Shown in pieces: positions 1 through 6,169 of a stretch of 17,347 bases of DNA. Made by a program: the position numbers and the translations under genes. The notes below the pieces were generated by a model. The model saw nothing but the letters and a program-made list of their open reading frames with translations. It made no database searches and was not told the DNA's origin. This DNA is from CAVWDI01 sp046259385 (GTDB lineage: Bacteria; Chloroflexota; Anaerolineae; Anaerolineales; UBA4823). Position 1 is the first letter of the stretch. Every line of letters starts with the position of its first letter. Location: positions 1 through 17,347 of the forward strand of contig JBJYWI010000201.1 in NCBI GenBank assembly GCA_046259385.1. Direction: 5' to 3'.

Positions 1-38
1 TTTTTTCTTCTGGTAATGACTCCAATTGATAAGTTTTA

Positions 39-506
39 TTGATTTTTGGTGGATTTCTTGATTGGACTTATCTTGGCAGCGGTAAAAAACATAGAGAAAA
101 GGTATTGGCAGCTTTGACTAAGGCAAAAACTGGTGAGAGCAGAATTTTTAATAAATTGGGAAATCTACCGACCCGGATATTTCCACCCAGGTCCCAGATT
201 ATATTTGTCAGCCCAATTCACAGTGAAGACTATGTTTTTTTGTCATCTTTAAGAGGACGTTTATACCAAGTTCTCTGTATCAGCCCTGATCCAATTTCTT
301 TTGAGCTGGGAAGATGGGACCAGGAGGATTACAGCGAACTTGGTGTGCGCATTGCCAAGGTTGAGAGGAGATTCTTATTATCCAGACTCCGGTATTCTGG
401 GATTCAAGTGCTGAATCTTGATTCCTCCCTTCCTATTGAGATGTCATTAGGTCGTTTTCCTGCTGTATTTTTCCACCGGGCAAATTTGATTAGATCCCAA
501 ATATGA
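39..506 (+). CDS. C-terminal part of a DUF58-family protein (5' end disrupted or missing)
   Basis: The 155 residues look like the end of a DUF58 (von Willebrand-like) protein. They begin FGGFLDWTYLGSGKKHRE, matching the strand-turn-helix region after the DUF58 core. A later block (PPRSQIIFVSPI, then LCISPDPISFELG) resembles the Rossmann-like strand pairs of the family, and LGVRIAKVERRFLLSRLRYSGIQVLNLD resembles its final helix and strand. DUF58 proteins are usually about 300-450 residues and sit beside MoxR ATPases; their function is poorly defined. The only available start is a TTG at 39, because two adjacent stops (TGA TAA, 27-32) precede it in frame. The bases before those stops still read like the family (S-S-G-N-D-S-N), so the listed start is probably not a natural one. 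The gene overlaps the next by ATGA. Family call from memory of consensus; moderate certainty. Confidence 0.6.
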   Translation: MIFGGFLDWTYLGSGKKHREKVLAALTKAKTGESRIFNKLGNLPTRIFPPRSQIIFVSPIHSEDYVFLSSLRGRLYQVLCISPDPISFELGRWDQEDYSELGVRIAKVERRFLLSRLRYSGIQVLNLDSSLPIEMSLGRFPAVFFHRANLIRSQI

Positions 507-1003
507 AACGAATTGAGATTGCAGTGATCCTGAGTATAATATTAAGCACTTTCAGCTTGGGGTTTGGGTTTTTCATGGCTGATGGAAGTGAATTTTCAAT
601 TCTAATTATTGTATTAAGTCTCTTCTTTTTATTCGGCTATTGGTTTAAGTTTTATTGGACTTCTCATATATTTTTGGTAATTAATTTTGTGTTTATTTGT
701 CTAGGAATTTTTATATCTATCCCCATTTGGATTTTATTGATTACTCTTATTGGAGTGATCGTTTACTGGGATTTACTAAATTTTACTTCAAGAGTAAACA
801 ACCTGAAAAATGCTGATTCAATTTTTGAAATTGAAGAGAAACATTTGCGACGCTTGTTAATTGTCATTTTGTGTATGGGTTTAATTACTTCTATTCCATT
901 AATATTAGAAATTCAATTAAATTTTATTTTTGCGGTATTTTTGAGTTTAGTGGCTGTGGTGGGATTAAGTCAAGCTGTTAGATTTTATAATCGGTCGTTT
1001 TGA
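503..1003 (+). CDS. Hypothetical six-helix membrane protein
   Basis: A 166-residue protein I do not recognise. It is strongly hydrophobic, with about six membrane segments (roughly residues 5-25, 31-50, 54-73, 74-92, 116-136 and 140-158). One hydrophilic cytoplasmic-type loop runs from about residue 93 to 115 and contains a charged stretch (EIEEKHLRRL). The ATG overlaps the stop of the DUF58-like gene as ATGA, which suggests translational coupling and a shared role at the membrane. DUF58 genes are commonly followed by membrane proteins, but I cannot name this one. The coding sequence is visibly richer in A and T than the complex I genes downstream, partly because of its Ile/Leu/Phe content. 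It converges on the minus-strand regulator with only five bases between the two stop codons. Confidence 0.6.
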   Translation: MKRIEIAVILSIILSTFSLGFGFFMADGSEFSILIIVLSLFFLFGYWFKFYWTSHIFLVINFVFICLGIFISIPIWILLITLIGVIVYWDLLNFTSRVNNLKNADSIFEIEEKHLRRLLIVILCMGLITSIPLILEIQLNFIFAVFLSLVAVVGLSQAVRFYNRSF

Positions 1004-1008
1004 TCAAG

Positions 1009-1644
1009 CTACCGGATTATCACCTCAAAGATGCAGTGGGAGATGCTTCTTTCATCTAATTCTAATTTGCCAATCTGGTTTACATTTTCATGCAATAGTA
1101 ATTCGATTAAGTATTTATCCAGGAGGCAAATATCTGGATGATGCAGCTCAATTTGCTGGTAAGGACAATTTTTAAGGATAATTCTGGGACCTTCCACATG
1201 CGCCTCCCAATGAGGTCGATAATTCAGGTTATCCAGTTGTTCTACTGTTTTCAGTAGTTTTTGACTGAGTTGTTTTGAATCCTTAATTTTTATGTTTTCT
1301 TCTCCAGGGGTCGGAATCGGATTTGAGATTATGAAGGCGATTTCCCGGTAGATTTCATCTTTTTTTTCTGGAAGCTTATTTTTTATTTCGTGTAATAAAG
1401 CGTTGGATAGAATATCAAGATTGCTGCCTTTAACGAATTTTGAAAGACCAAAAATCAAATCTCGTCTTCCTTTCCTGTTGGATTTTCTTTTTCCGACCAA
1501 CTCTACCAGACCTTGATTGACCAATATATTAAGGTGATATCGGATATTCGCCCTGGACAATCCCATAGCATTGCTGATGTCAGTGGAAGTAGCTGTATGA
1601 TTCCTTTCTATGTAGCTTAATATACGTTCTCTGGTTGTAGTCAT
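1009..1644 (-). CDS. ArsR/SufR-like winged-helix transcriptional regulator with three C-terminal cysteines
   Basis: A 211-residue DNA-binding regulator. Residues 1-65 form a winged helix: helix RERILSYIERN, recognition region ATSTDISNAMGLSRANIRYH, then the wing LVNQGLVELVGKRKSNRKGR. Residues about 75-145 are helical and likely dimerise. The C-terminal domain has Cys160 (in KNCPYQQIEL), Cys173 (in HPDICLLD) and Cys204 (in SHCIFEV). In the COG2345/SufR type, cysteines in this domain bind an Fe-S cluster, and the C-X12-C spacing of the first pair agrees with SufR as I recall it. The gene is transcribed away from the nuoB operon across a 281-base control region holding a palindrome, so it is a good candidate regulator of that Fe-S-rich operon and of itself. 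Cluster binding is inferred; the winged helix is clear. Confidence 0.75.
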   Translation of the reverse strand: MTTTRERILSYIERNHTATSTDISNAMGLSRANIRYHLNILVNQGLVELVGKRKSNRKGRRDLIFGLSKFVKGSNLDILSNALLHEIKNKLPEKKDEIYREIAFIISNPIPTPGEENIKIKDSKQLSQKLLKTVEQLDNLNYRPHWEAHVEGPRIILKNCPYQQIELHHPDICLLDKYLIELLLHENVNQIGKLELDERSISHCIFEVIIR

Positions 1645-1650
1645 AGAAGG

Positions 1651-1677
1651 ATTATACTACTCCCGGCAATTAAACAA
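1651..1677 (-). promoter_or_regulatory. Promoter of the minus-strand regulator (probably leaderless mRNA)
   Basis: On the minus strand a perfect TATAAT lies at 1656-1651, only six bases before the ATG at 1644-1642. Transcription starting about seven bases downstream would begin at or next to the A of the ATG. No Shine-Dalgarno-like sequence precedes the ATG (the bases are CCTTCT). The -35 is weak (TTGTTT at 1677-1672, 15-base spacing) and falls inside the palindrome at 1672-1691, consistent with autoregulation. Confidence 0.5.
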
Positions 1678-1691
1678 AATAATATTTGTTT
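1672..1691. promoter_or_regulatory. Palindromic operator candidate (7-6-7) between divergent promoters
   Basis: AAACAAA-N6-TTTGTTT is a perfect inverted repeat with seven-base arms. It ends eight bases before the -35 of the nuoB promoter and covers the -35 region of the regulator's own promoter. Its size and symmetry suit a dimeric winged-helix protein such as the adjacent regulator. Low sequence complexity (A/T-rich arms) means chance cannot be excluded. Confidence 0.45.
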
Positions 1692-1699
1692 TATTCAAT

Positions 1700-1727
1700 T
1701 TGACATTCTATGTATCTCAGGTATAAT
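1700..1727 (+). promoter_or_regulatory. Sigma-70-type promoter for the nuoB operon
   Basis: Consensus TTGACA at 1700-1705 and consensus TATAAT at 1722-1727 are separated by 16 bases. Transcription would start near 1734, giving a leader of about 190 bases before nuoB. This is the strongest promoter I can see in the window and probably serves nuoB through korB, since every gap in that run is under 60 bases. Confidence 0.8.
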
Positions 1728-1733
1728 TCATGA

Positions 1734-1925
1734 GAATGAAGGCCATGGTCAATAATTTACCGGTAATAACGTTTGGACTGCGTTCCGCACTTTTCTCCAA
1801 GGTAACAATTCACAAGGAAAGTAATTGAAATTTATTGAATGATGATTGCTGATTCATTTATTAAGTGACATGCATTAAATATCAAATACCCCATTATCGA
1901 ACCGGATTATTAAGGAAAATAGTTC
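1734..1925 (+). other. Long 5' leader of nuoB, no recognised riboswitch
   Basis: The leader is about 190 bases. It contains an eight-base palindrome TACCGGTA (1758-1765) and some weak possible stems (for example TTGGA with TCCAA around 1774-1800), but nothing I recognise as a known riboswitch class and no convincing leader peptide. A Shine-Dalgarno AAGGA at 1912-1916 lies nine bases before the nuoB ATG. Confidence 0.35.
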
Positions 1926-2597
1926 ATGAATGAAATGAAACAGGAGAACCTTAATTCAACTAAATTCGATATCCCTCCAGAGATGGAGGGACAGGTCGCC
2001 ATAACTACAATCGATAAAATCTATAACTGGAGTCGAAGATCATCGCTTTGGCCTATGATGTTTGGTTTAGCATGTTGTGCCATCGAAATGATTTGCACCG
2101 CGGCAAGCAGATATGATTTTTCAAGATTTGGCATGGAGGTAATGAGACCCAGTCCCAGGCAGGCGGATATGATGATTGTCTCAGGAACCGTAACGAAGAA
2201 AATGATCCCCCAGATTGTGCGACTTTACAATCAGATGCCTGAACCAAAGTATGTTGTCGCTATGGGTGCCTGCGCATCTGGTGGGGGACCTTTCAAGGAA
2301 GGATATAACGTTGTTTCAGGGGTTGACAAATTTGTTCCTGTTGATGTTTACATACCCGGTTGCCCACCAACTCCACAAGCATTACTGCATGGTTTGATAA
2401 CTTTACAGAAAAAGATTGACAATCAATCCATAAAACAGGTCCGCTGGTATCAAAAAGAACCGATAGGCGCAATTCCGATTCCGATTTTAGGACCGGATCT
2501 AATGAATCCAAATGATTTCGATAAGATAAAGAAATACGCTCGAGAAAAATTGGAAGCGCTTGAAAATGACCGTGAATTTAGTGCTGCAGAAAATTAA
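1926..2597 (+). CDS. nuoB: NADH-quinone oxidoreductase subunit B (complex I, N2 cluster)
   Basis: NuoB (223 aa) carries the terminal [4Fe-4S] cluster N2, which hands electrons to quinone at the top of the membrane arm. All four ligand cysteines are present: the tandem pair Cys50-Cys51 in FGLACCAIEM, Cys116 in AMGACASGGG and Cys146 in YIPGCPPTPQ. The motif RYDFSRFGMEVMRPSPRQAD is typical of the family. The final 45 residues or so (after ILGPDL) are a charged tail. The ATG at 1926 is supported by AAGGA nine bases upstream; a second ATG three codons later is possible. It is the first gene of the operon. nuoA, which usually precedes nuoB, is absent, and the upstream gene is a divergent regulator instead. 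nuoCD follows after 15 bases. Confidence 0.96.
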   Translation: MNEMKQENLNSTKFDIPPEMEGQVAITTIDKIYNWSRRSSLWPMMFGLACCAIEMICTAASRYDFSRFGMEVMRPSPRQADMMIVSGTVTKKMIPQIVRLYNQMPEPKYVVAMGACASGGGPFKEGYNVVSGVDKFVPVDVYIPGCPPTPQALLHGLITLQKKIDNQSIKQVRWYQKEPIGAIPIPILGPDLMNPNDFDKIKKYAREKLEALENDREFSAAEN

Positions 2598-2612
2598 TCG
2601 GGGGCTGTAAAG

Positions 2613-4373
2613 ATGAGTGACCAAATATTACTGGAAAATAACAGGCTGATTTTTATCGAAGATCTTAATCTTCGATTTCCTGAATCTATAAAAGTGGAAT
2701 CTCGGGATGGATTTGAAGGGTTTGTGGTCGATGTCGAAGATTTAGTTGAGGTCACCAGCGTATTAAAGGATGAATATGGATACGATTATTTATCGTCTGT
2801 AACTGGTGTCGACAATTTACCAGATCAAAACATGGAAGTGGTTTATCATGTCTACAAATCAACTGGTGGGTCTGGGATTGTTCTCAAAGTCAATGTGCCA
2901 AGGGAAAATCCGCAGGTCCCGTCTCTGGTGCCTGTTTACCCCGGCGCAGACTTTCAGGAAAGGGAAGCCTGGGATCTGTTGGGAATACGATTTAATGGCC
3001 ATCCAGATTTACGCAGAATCTTGATGTGGGAGGGGTTTGCAGGACACCCCTTACGAAAAGATTGGAAAGAAGCTTATTATGAAGAGGATGGAAAACCGTT
3101 CAAGATCAGATGGCCTGAAGGGAGAGTATTCCGGTCAGAAGAAAAAAATCCTTTTGGTAGGAATGTGGATTATCCTGAGGGATTCAATCCTGAAATCTGG
3201 GTTCCCGATAGAGATACATTGCTATATTCAAGCCTGAAACGCGCGGCTGTTCAAAAAGAACAGAAAAAATTAAAAACAGATACAGTTGTGGTTAATCTAG
3301 GTCCCCAACATCCATCTACTCACGGCGTGTTCCGGGTTGTCGTGGAACTGGATGGAGAAACAATACTATCCTTGAAACCGGTGATGGGTTATTTACATCG
3401 TAATCATGAGAAAATCGGAGAACGAAATACTTATTTGCAGAATATGCCGTTCACTGACCGGCTTGATTATCTGTCATCAATGAGCAATAATTTTGGATAT
3501 TCACTCGCGGTTGAAAAACTGATGGATGTTAATCCACCTGAGAGAGCTGAATATATCAGAGTAATAATGGCGGAATTAACCCGGATTAGTAACCATGTAT
3601 TCGCAATCGGAATGTTCTTAAATGATTTGGGTGCATTTTTTACCCCATCACTTTATGCACTTGAAGAGCGAGAATTAATATTGGATATATTTGAAGCGGT
3701 TAGTGGATCTCGCATGATGTGTAATTATTTCAGGTTTGGAGGGGTGGTGCGAGATTTTCCTGAAGGAACACTGGCGAAGATGCGTGGCCTGGTTTTCGAG
3801 AGACTCCCTAGAAGAATAGATGAGCTTGATTTATATCTGAGCAATAATGATATCGTTCGCAGCCGGTCAGAAGGAGTGGGAGTATTGACGCCTGAGGAAG
3901 CAATAGAATATTCTGCAGCGGGACCCGTCTTGCGTGCTTCGGGTGTGCCATATGATATAAGGCGTGCAGAACCATACGGAATTTATGACCGATTTGATTT
4001 TGATGTAGCTGTCCGGTACCATGGAGATGTATACGACAGATATCTTATTCGGATTGATGAAATCCGCCAGAGTATAAGAATACTTCAACAAGCTTTAAAC
4101 GATTTACCTGATGGACCTGTAATAACCGGAAAGCAACAGTATCAGGTTCGGGTTCCACCGGGTGAAGCTTATGGAAGGGTAGAAGGACCAAAAGGCGAGC
4201 TTGGATTTTATATTATTTCAAATGGGAAACCAAATCCGTGGCGTTACCATGTCAGGGCTCCCTCATTTATTAATTTAACCTGCTTTGAAAAAATGTGTAT
4301 AGGCAATAAAGTCGCTGATGTTGTCGCCATTTTGGGATCAGTGGATATCGTATTAGGAGAAACAGACAGATAG
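2613..4373 (+). CDS. nuoCD: Fused NADH-quinone oxidoreductase subunit C/D (complex I Q-site)
   Basis: One 586-residue protein joins NuoC and NuoD. Residues about 10-155 are the NuoC (30 kDa) domain, with the signature EREAWDLLGIRFNGHPDLRRI at about 117-137. A linker runs to about residue 220. Residues 222-586 are NuoD (49 kDa), starting VVNLGPQHPSTHG. The quinone-site pair is present: His237 in STHG and Tyr286 in DYLSS, 49 residues apart as in Thermus Nqo4 His38/Tyr87. Hydrogenase-type nickel-binding CxxC pairs are absent, so this is a true quinone-reducing subunit, not a hydrogenase large subunit. The length matches E. coli NuoCD (about 600 aa), but many bacteria keep the genes separate. No frameshift is seen through the junction. 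Confidence 0.95.
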   Translation: MSDQILLENNRLIFIEDLNLRFPESIKVESRDGFEGFVVDVEDLVEVTSVLKDEYGYDYLSSVTGVDNLPDQNMEVVYHVYKSTGGSGIVLKVNVPRENPQVPSLVPVYPGADFQEREAWDLLGIRFNGHPDLRRILMWEGFAGHPLRKDWKEAYYEEDGKPFKIRWPEGRVFRSEEKNPFGRNVDYPEGFNPEIWVPDRDTLLYSSLKRAAVQKEQKKLKTDTVVVNLGPQHPSTHGVFRVVVELDGETILSLKPVMGYLHRNHEKIGERNTYLQNMPFTDRLDYLSSMSNNFGYSLAVEKLMDVNPPERAEYIRVIMAELTRISNHVFAIGMFLNDLGAFFTPSLYALEERELILDIFEAVSGSRMMCNYFRFGGVVRDFPEGTLAKMRGLVFERLPRRIDELDLYLSNNDIVRSRSEGVGVLTPEEAIEYSAAGPVLRASGVPYDIRRAEPYGIYDRFDFDVAVRYHGDVYDRYLIRIDEIRQSIRILQQALNDLPDGPVITGKQQYQVRVPPGEAYGRVEGPKGELGFYIISNGKPNPWRYHVRAPSFINLTCFEKMCIGNKVADVVAILGSVDIVLGETDR

Positions 4374-4386
4374 TGGGGTTTATTTT

Positions 4387-4390
4387 GGAG
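4387..4390 (+). promoter_or_regulatory. Ribosome binding site deciding the nuoI start
   Basis: GGAG at 4387-4390 sits seven bases before ATG 4398 but only one base before an in-frame TTG at 4392. The spacing favours ATG 4398 as the start. Confidence 0.7.
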
Positions 4391-4397
4391 CTTGGTT

Positions 4398-5018
4398 ATG
4401 GATGGTAAAGGAATAATTACTGGTATGGGGGTGACGATAAAAAGGTTTATCGATACATACCTAGAAGACATAAAATGGCTTGGAAAGCGGTATTACACTG
4501 AAGAAGGTATTGCCGAAAGAATGAGCAGCAATACTCGTGGAATATTTACAATACAGTATCCTGACGAGAAACTTCCAGTTCCTGAAGAGTTTCGATTCAT
4601 CCCCTTCTTGCTTTATGAAGAGGGAGATGATGGAGAAATCAAAGAGCGTTGTACTTCCTGCGGAATTTGTGCGAAAGTTTGCCCAACGCAATGTATATGG
4701 ATAGTAAGAACCAACGACCCTGATACCGGTCGACCTGTTCCGGAACCTGAGGAATTTTATATTGATATTGATATATGCATGAATTGTGGTTTCTGTGCAG
4801 AATACTGTCCGTTTGATGCTATAAAAATGGATCATGATTACGAATTGTCGGTCTATGATCGCTTGGAGAGTAATATTTTCAATAAAGAAAAACTTCTTAA
4901 ACCTGTTTCCTATTATTCAGAGATAAGACCCACAAATTACCTAAGAGAAGAAAATGCACGCGCTGAAGCGGAAGCTGCAAAAGCTGCCCGCAAGAAAGCG
5001 AAAACATCAGAAAAATAA
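4398..5018 (+). CDS. nuoI: NADH-quinone oxidoreductase subunit I (two [4Fe-4S] clusters)
   Basis: NuoI (206 aa from ATG 4398) passes electrons through clusters N6a and N6b to NuoB. Both ferredoxin-type motifs are intact: C85-TSC-GIC-AKVCP (Cys85, 88, 91, 95) and C127-MNC-GFC-AEYCP (Cys127, 130, 133, 137). The N-terminus (GMGVTIKRFIDTYL) matches the amphipathic helix that lies against the membrane arm, and RGIFTIQYPDEKLPVPEEFR is the usual segment before the first motif. The last 25 residues or so form an Ala/Glu/Lys-rich tail (EENARAEAEAAKAARKKAK) beyond the usual fold. In complexes lacking NuoEFG, NuoI is the likely docking site for ferredoxin. The gene follows nuoCD by 24 bases and precedes mrp by 47. 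Confidence 0.95.
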   Translation: MDGKGIITGMGVTIKRFIDTYLEDIKWLGKRYYTEEGIAERMSSNTRGIFTIQYPDEKLPVPEEFRFIPFLLYEEGDDGEIKERCTSCGICAKVCPTQCIWIVRTNDPDTGRPVPEPEEFYIDIDICMNCGFCAEYCPFDAIKMDHDYELSVYDRLESNIFNKEKLLKPVSYYSEIRPTNYLREENARAEAEAAKAARKKAKTSEK

Positions 5019-5065
5019 AAAAAATCGAAAAAGAAAGGTAAATTGATTAAGGATAGAAATTAACC

Positions 5066-6151
5066 GTGAACGATAAAGATAAGAAGATAGAAGATCGTAT
5101 TATCAAGGCGCTCAGCAAAGTCCAGGAGCCTGAACTGCATAATGACCTCATATCCCTGAAAATGGTCAGAGATATCCAAATCTCCGGTGATAAAGCAACA
5201 TTCACGATTGTGCTGACCACTCCAGCCTGTCCCTTAAAAGATCAGATTTTAAAAGAGGCTAAGGAAGCAGTACTGGCTGTTGAAGGCATAAATGAAGTGG
5301 AAATCACAATGGATTCAAGTGTCCCTAGTGATGGAAAATCGCGCGGTCTACTGGATTTACCAATAAAAAATGCGGTTGCAGTAGCTTCTGGAAAAGGCGG
5401 TGTTGGGAAGAGCACTGTATCAGTTAATATTGCTACAGTGCTTGCACAAAGTGGTGCAAAAGTCGGGCTGTTGGATGCAGATATTTATGGTCCGAATGTA
5501 CCTGTAATGATGGGTGTCGATCAATTACCACCTGTTGAAGGTGAAAAGATCATTCCCGCCCAAGCATACGGGGTTAAAATCATGTCAATTGGTTTTATGG
5601 TGAAAGCTGATCAACCTTTGATCTGGAGGGGACCAATGTTGCATTCAGCAATCCGCCAGTTTTTAACGGATGTAAATTGGGGCGAATTGGATTATCTGAT
5701 AGTTGATCTACCTCCCGGTACAGGCGACGCTGCATTAAGCTTGGCTCAATCACTGCCACTGACTGGCAGTTTGATTGTCACACTGCCTCAGCAGGTCTCA
5801 CTAGATGATGCGAGACGTAGCCTGGAGATGTTTCGACAGCTCAATGTAAACATATTTGGCGTTGTTGAGAACATGAGCTACCTTGATCTGCCGAACGGTG
5901 AAAGAATGGATATTTTTGGAACAGGCGGCGGAGAACGTTTAGCATATGAGGCAGGAGTGCCATTTATCGGTGCAATTCCTGTTGATCCGGCGGTGCGTGT
6001 GGGTGGAGATGCAGGAAAACCGATCGTTATTTCTAATCCAGATTCTGCAGCTGCTCGATCCTTGAAATCAATTGCTGAAGGACTGGCTGCTAAAATTAGT
6101 GTTGCAGCCATGCAGAATGAGGATTTCATACCAATCAAAATGGTTGACTAG
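5066..6151 (+). CDS. Mrp/ApbC/NUBPL-type Fe-S cluster carrier P-loop ATPase
   Basis: A 361-residue protein of the family that loads [4Fe-4S] clusters onto apoproteins; the eukaryotic member NUBPL/Ind1 serves complex I. Residues 8-82 are a MIP18/DUF59 domain with its cysteine (TTPACP, Cys55). The MRP ATPase follows: deviant Walker A GKGGVGKS (109-116), DADIYGPNVP (137-146), and the switch-like VDLPPGTGD (213-221). The segment that normally carries a cluster-bridging CxxC (family form ENMSY..C..CG) reads ENMSYLDLPNGERMDIFG here, so both cysteines are missing although the flanks are well conserved. The start is GTG at 5066, with AAGGA 12 bases upstream (slightly long). Its place directly after nuoI argues for a role in complex I maturation. 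The cysteine loss makes its mechanism uncertain. Confidence 0.9.
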   Translation: MNDKDKKIEDRIIKALSKVQEPELHNDLISLKMVRDIQISGDKATFTIVLTTPACPLKDQILKEAKEAVLAVEGINEVEITMDSSVPSDGKSRGLLDLPIKNAVAVASGKGGVGKSTVSVNIATVLAQSGAKVGLLDADIYGPNVPVMMGVDQLPPVEGEKIIPAQAYGVKIMSIGFMVKADQPLIWRGPMLHSAIRQFLTDVNWGELDYLIVDLPPGTGDAALSLAQSLPLTGSLIVTLPQQVSLDDARRSLEMFRQLNVNIFGVVENMSYLDLPNGERMDIFGTGGGERLAYEAGVPFIGAIPVDPAVRVGGDAGKPIVISNPDSAAARSLKSIAEGLAAKISVAAMQNEDFIPIKMVD

Positions 6152-6169
6152 ATATATTAATGGTGTAAT

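Noticed and set aside
1000..1007. TTGATCAA palindrome at the convergent gene ends as a terminator
   Set aside because: It is only eight bases with no loop or T-run, and overlaps the stop codon of the membrane protein gene.
1734..1925. Known riboswitch in the nuoB leader
   Set aside because: No conserved core of a class I know can be recognised and the visible stems are short, so no class is claimed.
3303..4370. NuoD part considered as a [NiFe] hydrogenase-type large subunit
   Set aside because: The N- and C-terminal CxxC nickel ligands are absent, the cysteines near the C-terminus are spaced C-x4-C, and the quinone-site His/Tyr pair is present. It is ordinary NuoD.
4392..4397. TTG at 4392 as the nuoI start
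   Set aside because: It sits one base from GGAG; ATG 4398 has proper seven-base spacing.
4461..4835. Minus-strand open frame (124 codons) opposite nuoI
   Set aside because: Fully antisense to the ferredoxin motifs of NuoI, with no ribosome site or recognisable domain.
5876..5940. Frameshift or deletion as the cause of the missing CxxC in Mrp
   Set aside because: The conserved residues on both sides stay in the same frame with normal spacing, so this looks like substitution, not damage.
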